This document shows, in pieces, positions 18,092-28,262 of a stretch of 54,512 bases of DNA; within the stretch, counting starts at the first letter, position 1, and the number at the start of each line of letters is the position of its first letter. The notes beneath the pieces are model-generated. The model did no database searches and was not told the origin of the DNA. It saw only the letters and a list, made by a program, of their open reading frames with translations. Source of the stretch: Verrucomicrobiota bacterium (lineage in GTDB: Bacteria > Verrucomicrobiota > Verrucomicrobiia > CAIQCK01). The translations under genes and the position numbers were made by a program. The stretch covers positions 1 to 54,512 of the forward strand of contig JAPLTX010000036.1 of assembly GCA_026397915.1 (NCBI GenBank). The letters are read 5' to 3'.

Positions 18092-18454
18092 TCACGGTTC
18101 GCCTGCGGGCTTTTCGTGTTCGATCTCGTCTAGGATCTTCTCAATACGGTGGGCGCGCTCGGGGGTTTCGTCAATGTGGAAGGCGAGGTGGGGGATGTAT
18201 TTCAACACCACGGCCCGGCCGAGACAGCGCTGGATTTGGCCGCGGTGGCGTTCCAGCAGCGCCAGCGCCGCGGCCTGCTTGCCCGCGTCGCCGATCACGC
18301 TGATGTAAACGCGTGCGGTCTTGAGATCGCTGGCGACCTCGCAGCCGGTGACGGTGATCATGCCGATACTCTCGCTGGCGATGTCGCGGCGGATGATCTC
18401 GCTGACCTCTTGCTTGACCAGCTCGGAAACTCGCTGCATGCGGTGGGTGGACAT
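18092..18454 (-). CDS. rbfA: 30S ribosome-binding factor A
   Basis: 120 residues of the KH-like RbfA fold: MQRVSELVKQEVSEII at the N-terminus, ITVTGCEVASDLKTARVYIS in the middle and LKYIPHLAFHIDETPERAHR near the end are all typical. Assists 16S rRNA 5'-end processing and 30S maturation, notably in the cold. It starts 79 bp downstream of infB; that spacer carries repeated ACGTGAAA-type words described separately. Confidence 0.93.
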   Translation of the reverse strand: MSTHRMQRVSELVKQEVSEIIRRDIASESIGMITVTGCEVASDLKTARVYISVIGDAGKQAAALALLERHRGQIQRCLGRAVVLKYIPHLAFHIDETPERAHRIEKILDEIEHEKPAGEP

Positions 18455-18533
18455 GGCTGGAACGTGAAACGTGATGAGTGAAACGTGAAAAAGGACGCCG
18501 CTCTGGCCTCCTGTTTCGCGTTTCGCGTTTTAC
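18455..18533. repeat. infB-rbfA spacer with short direct and inverted repeats
   Basis: On the plus strand 18461-18490 repeats AACGTGAAACGTG and GTGAAACGTGAAA. At 18513-18532 stands GTTTCGCGTTTCGCGTTTTA, nearly the reverse complement of the first block (ACGTGAAACGTG at 18462-18473 against CGCGTTTCGCGT at 18517-18528, two G-T pairs). The low complexity is obvious by eye; any function is unknown. Confidence 0.45.
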
Positions 18534-20909
18534 CTATAGTTTCTGCGCGACTTTTTCGACGGTGTAGGCTTCGACGATGTCGCCCGTTTGAAAATCCTGG
18601 AAATTGTCCAAGCGAATGCCGCAGTCGAGGCCGGCGCGCACTTCCTTGACGTCTTCCTGAAACCGCTTGAGGGTCGAGACAAAACCTTCGTATTGGACCG
18701 CGCGGCGGCGGAGCACGCGGACGCGTGCGCCATGGGCGATGCGACCGTCGGTGACCATCGAGCCGGCCACCATACCCTTGGACACATCGAAAATTTTTCT
18801 GACCTCGGCGTGGCCGGTGATAACTTCGCGTGTGAGCGGTTCCAGCAAGCCGGCCATGGCTTCCTTGGCCTGATCAATCAGTTCGTAGATGATCGAGTAG
18901 AGTTTGATCTCAACGCCCTCGCGCTTGGCGATGTCGCTGGCCTTGGGAGCGAGCCGGACGTGGAAACCGATGATAACGGCTTGGCTGGCGGAGGCCAGCA
19001 ACACATCGTTCTCGCTGACGGCGCCGACGGCGGTGTGGATGATTTCCAAGCTGACCTTGTCGCTGTGGATGCCGTTGAGCGCACCGGAGATGGCTTCGAG
19101 GGAGCCCTGCGCGTCGGCCTTGAGCACGATCTTCAGGACCTTCTTGTTCTCGGCCTCGAACTGTTCCATCAGGGCCTCGCGTGTGGCAACGCGTCCCTCG
19201 CCAGCTCCAGCGGCGGCGCGCGATTCCTGCGCGCGTTGTTCGGCCAGTTCGCGCGCTTCCTTTTCGCTCGGCATGACGGTTAACTCGGCGCCCGGTTCGG
19301 GCACGCCATTGAGGCCGAGGATGCGTGCGGGCGTGGCTGGCAACGCTTCCTTCAGCTTGCCGCCCTTGTCGTCATACATGGCGCGGACCTTGCCCCAGAA
19401 CGGCCCACAGATAACCGGGTCGCCCTGTTTCAATGTTCCGGCGCGCACGAGCACAGTGGCCTTCGAGCCGGCGCCGGGATCGAGTTGCGCCTCGATGATG
19501 GTGCCGATGGCTTTGCGCTTCGGGTTGGATTTGAGTTCCATCAACTCGGCTTGCAGCAAAATATTTTCAAGCAGCTTCTCAATGCCGATTTTCTTGGTGG
19601 CGCTGACCTCGCAGCAGATGACGTCACCGCCAAATTCCTCCGGGTTCAGGCCGTGCTGCTGGAGCTGAGTCTTGGCCTTGAGCGAGTTGGCGCCGGGCAC
19701 GTCAATCTTGTTGATGGCAACTATGATCGGCACCTTGGCGGCCTTGGCGTGGTTGATGGACTCGATGGTCTGCGGCATGATGCCGTCGTCGGCGGCGACC
19801 ACCAGCACGGCGATGTCGGTGACATTGGCGCCGCGCGCGCGCATCTTGGTGAACGCCTCGTGGCCGGGCGTGTCGAGGAAAGTGATTTGCTCCAATTGGC
19901 CGGATTTTTCCTTGTGCGGCGAAGGAATCTGGACGACGTAGGCACCGATGTGCTGGGTGATGCCGCCAGCTTCGCCTGCCGCCACGTTGGCTTTGCGAAT
20001 GGAATCGAGAAGCGAGGTCTTGCCGTGATCCACGTGGCCCATGATGGTGACGACCGGCGGCCGCGGCTTCAAATCTTCCGCCTTCTCCTCCTGCGTTGTT
20101 GGCGGTTTGACAACGGGCGCCGGTTTGTGCACTTCGGCGCGCTCGTGGACGCGCTTCTCCAACTCGAAAAAGTAACCGCGCTTGCCGCAGAGCCGCTTGG
20201 CGATGTCTTCTTCGACAGCGTCGTTCGCTTTCGCAAATACGCCCATTCCCATGAGGTCAGAGATGACTTGAAATGCCTTCAGTTTCAGCTTCATCGCCAG
20301 GTCCTTGACGATGACCGGCGGACGCATTTGGATGATGCGATCGGGCGGGATCATGGCACGCCTCAGCGACTCCGGCATGGCCGGTTTGTCGAACACCTGC
20401 GTGCCGGGCTTCGGCGGCTCCGGTGGGGCAGGGGGCGTGGCTGGTGCGGTCGGTTTCGCCGGCGCGGCAGGCGCGGCGGCAACCACAGGCGTCGGCTGTG
20501 CCGGACGCGTGATGGCGGGCGAGGCGGGTTTGGCGGGAATGGCTGGCGCGATGAACGTCGCTGGTTTGTGGACAGGCGGCGAAAGTTTGACCGCAGGCGC
20601 TACCGGTGTCGGTGGAGTTGTTGCGACGGTGAGCGGCGCAGTTGGCGCGGTAACGACGACTTGAGTCGTGGCCGGTGGCGTTGGTGGCGGCGTTGCCGGC
20701 GGCGGTGGTTCAGGGATGGGTGCGGGCGCGGGTGGCGCGTGGACGACTTCCTTCAGGCCGAGTTCTTGGATGAGATACTCAGCGGTGATCTTGTCAATCG
20801 TGGCGGAAGGCTGTTTGATCTGCTTGTAGCCCAAGGCATGCAGTTTCTCGATGAGAAGCGCGTTCTCCACTCCATATTTCTTGGAGATGTCGTAAACTCG
20901 AATGCCCAT
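18534..20909 (-). CDS. infB: Translation initiation factor IF-2
   Basis: 791 residues. The N-terminal IF2_N helix bundle ([20 protein letters not shown]) is followed by a ~115-residue Pro/Ala/Thr-rich linker (about 58-175), then a second IF2_N-like segment. The GTPase domain shows [13 protein letters not shown] (near residue 290), [13 protein letters not shown] and AINKIDVPG. Domains II, III and IV follow, with [17 protein letters not shown] in the C-terminal half. IF-2 brings fMet-tRNA to the 30S subunit and promotes subunit joining. It lies 63 bp downstream of nusA. The linker is low complexity, as is usual for bacteria with long IF-2 forms. Confidence 0.97.
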   Translation of the reverse strand: MGIRVYDISKKYGVENALLIEKLHALGYKQIKQPSATIDKITAEYLIQELGLKEVVHAPPAPAPIPEPPPPATPPPTPPATTQVVVTAPTAPLTVATTPPTPVAPAVKLSPPVHKPATFIAPAIPAKPASPAITRPAQPTPVVAAAPAAPAKPTAPATPPAPPEPPKPGTQVFDKPAMPESLRRAMIPPDRIIQMRPPVIVKDLAMKLKLKAFQVISDLMGMGVFAKANDAVEEDIAKRLCGKRGYFFELEKRVHERAEVHKPAPVVKPPTTQEEKAEDLKPRPPVVTIMGHVDHGKTSLLDSIRKANVAAGEAGGITQHIGAYVVQIPSPHKEKSGQLEQITFLDTPGHEAFTKMRARGANVTDIAVLVVAADDGIMPQTIESINHAKAAKVPIIVAINKIDVPGANSLKAKTQLQQHGLNPEEFGGDVICCEVSATKKIGIEKLLENILLQAELMELKSNPKRKAIGTIIEAQLDPGAGSKATVLVRAGTLKQGDPVICGPFWGKVRAMYDDKGGKLKEALPATPARILGLNGVPEPGAELTVMPSEKEARELAEQRAQESRAAAGAGEGRVATREALMEQFEAENKKVLKIVLKADAQGSLEAISGALNGIHSDKVSLEIIHTAVGAVSENDVLLASASQAVIIGFHVRLAPKASDIAKREGVEIKLYSIIYELIDQAKEAMAGLLEPLTREVITGHAEVRKIFDVSKGMVAGSMVTDGRIAHGARVRVLRRRAVQYEGFVSTLKRFQEDVKEVRAGLDCGIRLDNFQDFQTGDIVEAYTVEKVAQKL

Positions 20910-20972
20910 AAAAGTTCTCTTCTAAACCGCGCCCTGTCTTACAGAGCGGAGCCGTCTGCATCCGCCGGGACT

Positions 20973-22250
20973 TCATGTTTCGGCGGGCGGCGTTGGCGTT
21001 GCCGCTTTTTCTTGCGCGGCCGCAGCCGCTTCGTGAATTGCTTTTGCTTTGTTCTCGTCGCCGTCAAACAAGTCGGCAAGGTCGGTGATGTCTGCCACGA
21101 GCACGTCGGCCAGACTCAGCATGCCACCATGCACGAGTTTGTCGGCGTGTTCCGGTCCGATTCCAGGCACCTTGGCCAGTGCATCCACGGCGACCTTGAC
21201 CTTGTTTTCGAAAGTTTCCTGCACTGTTTCGAGCTTCTGGATTTCAATCTTCCAACCGGTGAGCTTGCTGGCCAGACGCACGTTCTGTCCGCGTTTGCCG
21301 ATGGTCAATGAAAGCTGGTCCTCATCCACCAACACCTTGACGGCATGGTTGGCCTCGTCCACTTCGATGCCGCGCAACTTGGCCGGCGAGAGCGCCGCCG
21401 CGACAAATGTCTTGGCGTCCTTGTCCCAGCGGATGATGTCTATCTTTTCGTTGTTCAGTTCGCGGACGATGTTCTTGATTCGCACGCCCTTCATGCCGAC
21501 ACAGGCGCCGACCGGTTCCACCTTTTCGTTTGTGGAAACCACCGCCAGCTTGGTGCGAAAACCCGCCTCACGCGCGATGGCCTGAATCTTGACCGTGCCG
21601 ACCTTGATCTCGTTGACTTCCAACTCCAAGAGCCGTTTGACAAAATCTGGATGCGAGCGGCTCAGGATCAGCTCCGGGCCGTGCGGCGTTGTTTGGATTT
21701 CCAGCAGCAGCGCACGGATGCGGTCCCCGGCCATGTATTCCTCGGTCGGGACGCGCTCTTTCTGAGGCATCAGCGCCTCGGCTTTGCCCACATCCACGAT
21801 CACGTCGCTACGCTCAAACCGCCGGACTGTGCCGCTGAGGATGTCGCCGACGCGGTCCTTGAACTCGTCATGAATCCGCTCTTTCTCGTAGGCGCGGATG
21901 CGCTGCATCATCGCCTGCTTGGCCGTCTGCGCCGCAATGCGTCCGAACCCTGCGGGGGTCACCTCCACCTCCAGCTCGTCGCCCAGTTTCACATCGTGCT
22001 TCACCATGGCGGCGCGGTTCAGCGAAATCTCGTCATGCGGCAGATTTACCTGCTCCACCACTTGCAACGTAGCCAGCGTCCGCAGTGCGCCCGTCTTGCG
22101 GTCAATCACCACCCGCAGGCCACGGGCCGGCCCGACGCTCTTTTGGGCGGCAGACAGCACAGCATTCTCGATCGCCTCGATCAGGGTTTTCGAGTCTATG
22201 CCTTTTTCTCGCTCAAAATAGTCGAGCGCCGCTAGTAAATCACCGTTCAT
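20973..22250 (-). CDS. nusA: Transcription termination/antitermination protein NusA
   Basis: 425 residues. The N-terminal RNA-polymerase-binding domain (LAALDYFEREKGIDSKTLIEAIENAV) is followed by the S1 domain (FKDRVGDILSGTVRRFERSD) and two KH domains (LELEVNEIKVGTVKIQAIAREAGFRTK, then GACVGMKGVRIKNIVRELNNEKIDIIRW and LTIGKRGQNVRLASKLTGW). The C-terminus has a single helix-hairpin-helix stretch (KVPGIGPEHADKLVHGG), shorter than the double acidic repeat of E. coli. It heads the operon. rimP, often directly upstream, is absent; the chemotaxis operon starts divergently instead. Confidence 0.96.
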   Translation of the reverse strand: MNGDLLAALDYFEREKGIDSKTLIEAIENAVLSAAQKSVGPARGLRVVIDRKTGALRTLATLQVVEQVNLPHDEISLNRAAMVKHDVKLGDELEVEVTPAGFGRIAAQTAKQAMMQRIRAYEKERIHDEFKDRVGDILSGTVRRFERSDVIVDVGKAEALMPQKERVPTEEYMAGDRIRALLLEIQTTPHGPELILSRSHPDFVKRLLELEVNEIKVGTVKIQAIAREAGFRTKLAVVSTNEKVEPVGACVGMKGVRIKNIVRELNNEKIDIIRWDKDAKTFVAAALSPAKLRGIEVDEANHAVKVLVDEDQLSLTIGKRGQNVRLASKLTGWKIEIQKLETVQETFENKVKVAVDALAKVPGIGPEHADKLVHGGMLSLADVLVADITDLADLFDGDENKAKAIHEAAAAAQEKAATPTPPAET

Positions 22251-22289
22251 AACCGTTGTTCATGTCGAAACACCGCCAGTCGAGACACA

Positions 22290-22314
22290 AAAGAGTGGGA
22301 CGCACCCACTCTTT
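22290..22314 (-). promoter_or_regulatory. Strong hairpin in the nusA leader, possible attenuator
   Basis: AAAGAGTGGG (22290-22299) and CCCACTCTTT (22305-22314) form a perfect 10-bp stem with a 5-nt loop, 40 bp upstream of the nusA start. Read on the minus strand the stem is followed by TTTTGTG, giving it the look of a weak intrinsic terminator inside the leader. NusA-controlled attenuation of its own operon would fit but is inference. It could instead terminate transcription that arrives from upstream. Confidence 0.5.
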
Positions 22315-22428
22315 GGCAACGACCACGGGTTCCGAACATGTGCAGACTACCGGCGCGACCAAACCCGGTCAAGCCGTTTTTCCCCGTTTTGCTGAAATAG
22401 GAACCATTTAGCGAGTTTTGGGGTTGCC

Positions 22429-22443
22429 AGGTGCTTTTCTTGC
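22429..22443 (+). promoter_or_regulatory. Possible sigma-54-type -24/-12 element upstream of cheA
   Basis: AGGTGC, five bases, then TTGC puts GG at 22430-22431 and GC at 22442-22443 with the 10-base spacing of sigma-54 promoters. The -12 half is perfect while the -24 half keeps only GG and the final C. It is 80 bp before the cheA start. No activator gene is visible, so this is a weak call. Confidence 0.25.
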
Positions 22444-22522
22444 GCAGGATGGTGTTTGAGATTGTGTCGCACCTATCCTTTTCAGGTTGTGAGGCGTCGG
22501 GCGGTTGTTTAGAATCAAGCCA

Positions 22523-24766
22523 GTGAAAGTTCCCGCCAGCGAATTGATCCGGGCGTTTGTGAGCGAATATCGCCAGTTGGTTGGTGAGACGCGCGCGATG
22601 CTGGATGGCGTGATGCAATCAGGCGATGCGCCCTGCCGTCTGGATGCGGGTGCTTTCTCATTACTGGGCCGGCTGGCGCATACCTTGCGGGACAACGGGT
22701 TGTTCCTCGGCTTTCCGCGACTCGCGGCCATCGCGCGCGTGTTGGTGGATTTGCTGCGTGTTGGCGACGCGGCGAAGACGGAGACGGTGCTGACGCCAGC
22801 GCAGGCGCAGTTGTTGGTGAAGGGGTGCAATCTCGCAGATCAGATTGTGGAGAGTGTGGAGACTCAGCAGCGGGAACCCTCAATGGAGATGGAACTGGCC
22901 GGTTTTTCCCAAGCCGCGCGGGCTTTGGGGTTTTCTTGGGAAGTGGAGCCATTTTCGCGGGCGTCGGGTGGTTATCGCGAGGCGTCACCTGATATGTCGG
23001 ACGCCGAGAAGGTGGAACGACTGTTGGCCGAAGAGCCTGCGCCAGCTTCGCCCGAACCGGCGTCATCCGTGGAGGGCGCTTCTCCCCCATCCGCAGCGGC
23101 GGACATGACAAGCATTTTTGCGCAGGATGCTGAGGAAATCTTGGACCAAGCAGAGCAAGACTTGTTGCATTTGGAAGCGGAACCGGCGCGGCTCAACAAT
23201 TTGCTGCGGCAGTTTCACACGCTCAAGGGCAACAGCGGTCTGATGGGCTACAGCCAGATGCAAACCATCAGCCATCGCTTGGAGGATGTGCTGCATCACG
23301 CGCGCGACCGGCAAACGTCGTTGGGGCCGGACAGTGTGCGGTTGTTCCTGAAGGCGGTGGATGTGCTTCGCCGGTGCGTGGTTTCACTTCGCAAGGGAGG
23401 GGATCCCGCCGTGCCGGACTACGAGGGGTGGCTCCAACGGGTGGATGCGTGGGTTGGCTCCTCCCCTGTCGAGACGCCACCGCACCCGGCGGTTGTCGAG
23501 GAAACCATGCCGGCGCAGTCAGTTTCTGCCGAACCGCCGTCCGCTGCGGATACCAATAAGGCGGCGGTTCTGGTCAAGCCGGCCGCGCAGGTGGGTGATG
23601 GCATCCGCATCAACGTCGAACGATTGGATCAGTTGAATGATTTGGCAAGCGAGTTGATCGCGGCCACAGCGGTGGTGATGCACTTGAGCGAATGTCGGCG
23701 AGGCGTGGATAGCGAACAGTATGAGCGGGCGTGCCATCAACTTGACCTGATTACTTCCTGGTTGCAGAAGCTGTCCATGTCCATGCGCATGGTGCCGATG
23801 GAACTGGCGTTTCGGCGGCTTCATCGGTTGGTGCGGGACTTGTCTGAGAAAACGGGAAAGCCTATTGAGTTGCAACTCGTCGGGGCCGAGACGGAGGCGG
23901 ATCGGCGCGTCATCGAGTTGATCGGAGACCCATTGATTCACTTGGTGCGTAACGCGGTGGACCACGGGATCGAGTCGCCGGAGGAGAGACGCCGTCTTGC
24001 CAAGCCGGAAACCGGCACCATCCGGATTGAGGCTTTCCAGCGTTCCAGTGAGGTGTGGATCGTGATCAGCGATGATGGCCGCGGCTTGCGACGCTCAAAG
24101 ATTATCGAGCAGGGCCGGGCGCGCGGTTTGGTCAAGGCGAATTCCCCGTTGCGCGATGAGCAAATCCTGGATCTGATTTTTGAGCCGGGATTTTCGACTG
24201 CCGAAGCTGTCACGGAGGTTTCCGGGCGCGGCGTGGGTTTGGACGTGGTTCGGAAAAACGTGGAGCGGTTGCGGGGTCGAGTGGAGGTGCAAAGTGTTGA
24301 AGGGTTCAGCACCACGATGACGTTGAGGATTCCGCTGACGCTGTCGGTGATCAACAGCATGATGGTGCGGGTTGGCACGGAGCAGTTTGCGTTGCCGGTG
24401 GAAACCATCCGGGAGTTATTGCGGCCAAGTCCAGCGGATGTGCACCGCATGGCGAACAGAGGTTCGGTGATTAGTGTGCGTGGGGAGACGATTCCGCTTT
24501 TCCGGCTCGCGGATTTGTTTACAATAGGCGGCGCGGTAGAGCGCGTTGATGAAGGCATCATTGTAGTGATTGAAGATGGCGAGCGTCGCGCTGCGCTGTT
24601 GGTGGATGAAACGATCGGCCAGCAGCGTGTGGTGGTGAAAAGCCTGCGCGAGAGTTTGGGACGTATCACCGGCGTCTCCGGTGCCAGCGTTCTTGCTGAT
24701 GGCCGGGTTCGGCTGATCTTGGACGTGCCGGGAGTGATTCGCATCGCGCAGGAACGTGCGCGGTGA
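22523..24766 (+). CDS. cheA: Chemotaxis histidine kinase CheA with two Hpt domains
   Basis: 747 residues from a GTG start (a TTG lies 18 bp upstream). Phosphorylates CheY and CheB from ATP under receptor control. Order: an Hpt-like domain with LAHTLRDNGLFLGFPRL (His53), a second Hpt with RQFHTLKGNSGLMGYSQM (His232), a short Pro/Ala-rich linker (about 295-360), and the P3 dimerisation helices (VERLDQLNDLASELIAAT, then LSMSMRMVPMELAF). The ATPase follows with N-box HLVRNAVDHGIE, G1 ISDDGRGL, F-box LIFEPGFSTAE and G2 GRGVGLDVV, then a CheW-like P5 domain. No CheY-binding P2 domain is evident between Hpt2 and P3. First gene of the operon; cheW begins 10 bp after it. Confidence 0.95.
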   Translation: MKVPASELIRAFVSEYRQLVGETRAMLDGVMQSGDAPCRLDAGAFSLLGRLAHTLRDNGLFLGFPRLAAIARVLVDLLRVGDAAKTETVLTPAQAQLLVKGCNLADQIVESVETQQREPSMEMELAGFSQAARALGFSWEVEPFSRASGGYREASPDMSDAEKVERLLAEEPAPASPEPASSVEGASPPSAAADMTSIFAQDAEEILDQAEQDLLHLEAEPARLNNLLRQFHTLKGNSGLMGYSQMQTISHRLEDVLHHARDRQTSLGPDSVRLFLKAVDVLRRCVVSLRKGGDPAVPDYEGWLQRVDAWVGSSPVETPPHPAVVEETMPAQSVSAEPPSAADTNKAAVLVKPAAQVGDGIRINVERLDQLNDLASELIAATAVVMHLSECRRGVDSEQYERACHQLDLITSWLQKLSMSMRMVPMELAFRRLHRLVRDLSEKTGKPIELQLVGAETEADRRVIELIGDPLIHLVRNAVDHGIESPEERRRLAKPETGTIRIEAFQRSSEVWIVISDDGRGLRRSKIIEQGRARGLVKANSPLRDEQILDLIFEPGFSTAEAVTEVSGRGVGLDVVRKNVERLRGRVEVQSVEGFSTTMTLRIPLTLSVINSMMVRVGTEQFALPVETIRELLRPSPADVHRMANRGSVISVRGETIPLFRLADLFTIGGAVERVDEGIIVVIEDGERRAALLVDETIGQQRVVVKSLRESLGRITGVSGASVLADGRVRLILDVPGVIRIAQERAR

Positions 24767-24776
24767 AAGGAATGTT

Positions 24777-25301
24777 ATGGCGATAGTTGAAACCAATGTG
24801 CCAGCCTCGCAGAAGCGGACGGGGAAGCATCTGGTCTTTCGGTTGGCGGGAGAGGAATACGGTTTTCCGATTCTCAAGATTCAAGAGATCGTCCAGTGGC
24901 TGGAGTTGACGCGTGTGCCGCGCGTGCCGGATTTCATTCTGGGCGTCATGAACCTGCGCGGGAAGGTTGTCCCGGTGATTGACTTGCACGTGAGATTCGG
25001 GCTGCCTCCGGCGCCTGTGACGCCGCGCACTTGCGTGATCGTGCTGCAAGTGCAGAGGGAAACGGGATTGTTGGTGAGCGGTGTGGTAGCGGACGATGTG
25101 ATGGAAGTGGTGGATGTGCCGGTTGAGCAGATTGAGTCGCCGCCGGAGTTTGGTGCGCGGGTCAGCACGGAGTTCATTGCAGGCATCGTTCAAATCGAAA
25201 ACCGGGTGATACTTCTGTTGAATGCGGAAAAAGTGTTGGACAGCCGGGACTGGACGTTTGTGGAGAAGGTGCTGGAAGAAAAGGACCAAGCCCATGAGTA
25301 A
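24777..25301 (+). CDS. cheW: Chemotaxis coupling protein CheW
   Basis: 174 residues. Couples the receptor to CheA. The CheW SH3-like double barrel is complete: [46 protein letters not shown], then [23 protein letters not shown] and [21 protein letters not shown]. The ATG at 24777 is preceded by AAGGA at about 8 bases, which decides it over a GTG 21 bp upstream. Its end overlaps the receptor gene by 8 bp, indicating coupled translation. Confidence 0.95.
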   Translation: MAIVETNVPASQKRTGKHLVFRLAGEEYGFPILKIQEIVQWLELTRVPRVPDFILGVMNLRGKVVPVIDLHVRFGLPPAPVTPRTCVIVLQVQRETGLLVSGVVADDVMEVVDVPVEQIESPPEFGARVSTEFIAGIVQIENRVILLLNAEKVLDSRDWTFVEKVLEEKDQAHE

Positions 25302-27333
25302 AAAAATACGTTTGTCGGTAAAAATCGCCTTCGGCTTTTCCGTGCTGATCGCCATCATGTTGGCGATAGGCGTCAATACCGTTCGCGAGCTTCGCGGTAT
25401 TGAAAGGTGGTCCGTGGACGTGAACGATCAGGCGGTGCCTCTTCTGATCAAATCCATGAACATCGAGCGGCAGTCCCAGGCGGCGATTGCCGAAGACCTG
25501 CGCTATCAGCTTACGGGTGACAGCCGGCAGGTTGCGTTGATCTCCACCAACATGGTGGAAATTAAGAACAGTATTCGTGAGACGCTCGATCTGGCCACTC
25601 AATACAACCTATACAACAAGCAACAATTGGCGCGGCAAGCTAGAGATGCCGCGAACGATTACACTGAGTTGTTTCATCGGGTCAGTGATCAAGTTGAACA
25701 GATTGCTGCACTGCGCAGGCAGATGCAGGAGAACGAAGATCGCTTTCACAATGCCTGCCGGGCCATGTATGCCGCGGAACAGCGTTCCTCGTTGAAGTCT
25801 ATTGACGAGATGATTGCCGGGAAGATGACGACTGTATCTACCAATGCGCCGACGATTAGGGAGAGCATGGTGGTTGACTTGGAGGCGCGTCTGAAAGACG
25901 GGGCTATCTGTCGCGACGTGGTTGACCTGAGCCACGAGGCTATGATTGCTTTGCAACGGGCGGACATTTACCGCGACCCGGTGTTGGCGTCGGCTGCGTT
26001 GACAAATCTCGAAGCGATCAACACGAAACTGGAGGAGTTGAAAACGACGCTGGACGCGGAGAATGTTCCAGCCTTTGACGCGTGCCGCAAGGCGGCCCGG
26101 GATTATCGCACGACGACGGAAAACTTGGTGACAGCTTGGAGAAACCAACAAAGCTTGCAGAAGAAAGGCGAGGAGATCTCCGGACAGATGTTGCGCCAAG
26201 CCCGCGAAATCGCCGAGCACGGCATCACTCAGGTTCGTGTGTCGAGCAGCAACGCCGTTCAGTCGGTCGCGAACTCTTTTCTCACGATCGGGCTTGGCAT
26301 AGCACTGGCCATGATTGTTGGCGCGCTCTTCTCCATCACGCTGTCTCGCTCCATCACAACGCCTATCAGCCGGATCATCACCGAGCTTTCCTCCGGCGCG
26401 GAACAGGTGGCCAGCGTGTCCAATCAGGTGGCCAGTTCCAGTCAGCAGCTTGCGCAAGGCGCCGGCGAACAGGCGTCCAATCTGGAAGAAACGTCTGCTT
26501 CCCTTGAGGAGATGGCATCCATGACCCGCCAGAACGCGGATAATGCCATTAAGACAGACAAGCTGATGAGCGAAACCAAGAACATGGTGCTGGACGGCGT
26601 CAATTCCATGAAGAGCGTGTCTGTGGTCATTGGGGGCATTCGGCAGTCCGCCAAGGAAATGGCCAAGATCATCAAGACGATTGATGAAATCGCGTTTCAA
26701 ACCAACCTGTTGGCACTCAACGCCGCAGTCGAGGCGGCGCGGGCCGGGGACGCGGGCAGAGGCTTCGCCGTGGTTGCGGAAGAAGTGCGTAACCTCGCCC
26801 GGCGCAGCACGGAGGCGGCCAGGAACACAGCCAATCTGATCGAGGACGCCCAGAAGAACGCCGAAACCGGCGTGCAAGCGACGGAGCAGTTGGCGGGATC
26901 GCTCAACAAGATTCAGGACAGCGCGCTCAAGGTGGCGGCCTTGGTGGCAGAGATCACTGCCGGTTCCCGCCAGCAGGCGCAGGGCATCGGGCAGGTGAAC
27001 GTAGCTGTGAGCGAAATGGACAGGGTGGTCCAGCAAAACGCAGCCAATGCGGAGGAGTCGGCAAGCGCGGCGGAAGAGCTTTCGGCGCAGGCTCAGGAAT
27101 TGCACACACTGGTGGAGGGGTTGATGGAACTGGTCAAGGGCAGCGAAACCGCTGCCACAAATGGTGTCCAACCTCAGCAAAAGCCCGATACGCATCCTGC
27201 GCCCGCTTCGCCCGCCCACGCGCCGGATGCGACGCGCGCTGCGTCATCTCCAGCGGCTTCCAGTGGCGAGCTGAAACACAAGACGCCGGAAAAGGCGATC
27301 CCGCTGGACGATCACGAGCTTAAACAGTTTTGA
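25294..27333 (+). CDS. Methyl-accepting chemotaxis protein
   Basis: 679 residues. TM1 spans about residues 8-28 and TM2 about 325-350. Between them is a ~295-residue all-helical periplasmic sensor region of four-helix-bundle type. After TM2 only a short linker ([18 protein letters not shown]) precedes the long coiled coil, so a full HAMP domain is not visible. The signalling hairpin tip is canonical: [20 protein letters not shown], then [19 protein letters not shown] (about 463-505). Candidate methylation sites are the Glu/Gln-rich stretches [18 protein letters not shown] and [14 protein letters not shown]. The C-terminus is Pro/Ala-rich and ends HELKQF, without an NWETF-type CheR tether. The only receptor in the cluster. 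Ligand unknown. Confidence 0.93.
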   Translation: MSKKIRLSVKIAFGFSVLIAIMLAIGVNTVRELRGIERWSVDVNDQAVPLLIKSMNIERQSQAAIAEDLRYQLTGDSRQVALISTNMVEIKNSIRETLDLATQYNLYNKQQLARQARDAANDYTELFHRVSDQVEQIAALRRQMQENEDRFHNACRAMYAAEQRSSLKSIDEMIAGKMTTVSTNAPTIRESMVVDLEARLKDGAICRDVVDLSHEAMIALQRADIYRDPVLASAALTNLEAINTKLEELKTTLDAENVPAFDACRKAARDYRTTTENLVTAWRNQQSLQKKGEEISGQMLRQAREIAEHGITQVRVSSSNAVQSVANSFLTIGLGIALAMIVGALFSITLSRSITTPISRIITELSSGAEQVASVSNQVASSSQQLAQGAGEQASNLEETSASLEEMASMTRQNADNAIKTDKLMSETKNMVLDGVNSMKSVSVVIGGIRQSAKEMAKIIKTIDEIAFQTNLLALNAAVEAARAGDAGRGFAVVAEEVRNLARRSTEAARNTANLIEDAQKNAETGVQATEQLAGSLNKIQDSALKVAALVAEITAGSRQQAQGIGQVNVAVSEMDRVVQQNAANAEESASAAEELSAQAQELHTLVEGLMELVKGSETAATNGVQPQQKPDTHPAPASPAHAPDATRAASSPAASSGELKHKTPEKAIPLDDHELKQF

Positions 27334-27344
27334 GACGTGCAGGT

Positions 27345-28187
27345 ATGATGGCGGCGCGTCACATGGGCGATCAGCCAGAGACCGAGATTGATCCGGCAAC
27401 GTTTCGACGCATCGCCGAGATCGTTTACCAGAAGGCCGGCATTGTGCTGAATAAGCAGAAGGAGGCGCTGGTCATTGCCCGCATCGGCAAGCGTATGCGC
27501 CGGCTGGGCATCATTCGTTTCCGCGATTACCTGCGCCTCCTGGAGGAGTCACCTGAGCACGAGGAGCCTGTGGAGATGCTCAATGCCATCTCCACGAACG
27601 TTACCCAGTTTTTTCGCGAGCGAAAACATTTTGAACATCTGGCCGGCTGGCTGGCGCGATGGCGCCTTGAAGGACAAACCGGCTTCCGCTTCTGGTGCGC
27701 GGCCGCATCGAGCGGCGAGGAGCCTTACAGCGTGGCGATGGTGGTCCGGGAGAACCTTCTGGCGGAATGCGACGTGCGCATCCTGGCCACCGACCTTTCC
27801 ACGCGTGTGCTGGCCGAGGCTCGCGAAGGTTGTTACACGGCCAAGGACATGGAGCCAGTCCCGGAAGCGCTTGTCCGCCGTCATTTCATTGCTGAAGTCA
27901 TGGAAGGCGGTCGTTGTTTCCGGGTGAACTCCGCGTTGGCCGGGATGATTACGTTTGCGCGCCTGAACCTTTCACAAACGCCTTACCCCATGCGCGGCCC
28001 GTTCGACGCCATTTTTTGTCGCAACGCGATGATCTACTTTGACGACGACGTGCGCCGTCGGCTGCTGGAGGAATGTTGGCGTTTGCTCCGCCCCAATGGT
28101 TACTTAGTGGTGGGCAGCGCAGAAAGCCTGGCCGGGTTGCCGACGGATTTTAGGAACGTGGCTCCGTCAGTGTATGTCAAAGGCTGA
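27345..28187 (+). CDS. cheR: Chemotaxis protein methyltransferase CheR
   Basis: 280 residues; transfers methyl groups from S-adenosylmethionine to receptor glutamates. The N-terminal helical domain (FRRIAEIVYQKAGIVLNKQK) is followed by TNVTQFFRERKHFEHL and the SAM-binding FWCAAASSGEEPYSVAMVV. ILATDLSTRVLAEAREG, then FDAIFCRNAMIYFDDDVRRR and LVVGSAESLAGL, complete the family blocks. No C-terminal TPR extension. The ATG at 27345 (AGG just upstream) is preferred; a TTG overlapping the receptor stop also exists. Confidence 0.95.
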   Translation: MMAARHMGDQPETEIDPATFRRIAEIVYQKAGIVLNKQKEALVIARIGKRMRRLGIIRFRDYLRLLEESPEHEEPVEMLNAISTNVTQFFRERKHFEHLAGWLARWRLEGQTGFRFWCAAASSGEEPYSVAMVVRENLLAECDVRILATDLSTRVLAEAREGCYTAKDMEPVPEALVRRHFIAEVMEGGRCFRVNSALAGMITFARLNLSQTPYPMRGPFDAIFCRNAMIYFDDDVRRRLLEECWRLLRPNGYLVVGSAESLAGLPTDFRNVAPSVYVKG

Positions 28188-28262
28188 ATGATATGATTGT
28201 GACCGCTACCACGAAAAGCAAGTCGGCAGTCCGTAGCTCCGACACGGGCGCTTGGTTTTGTC

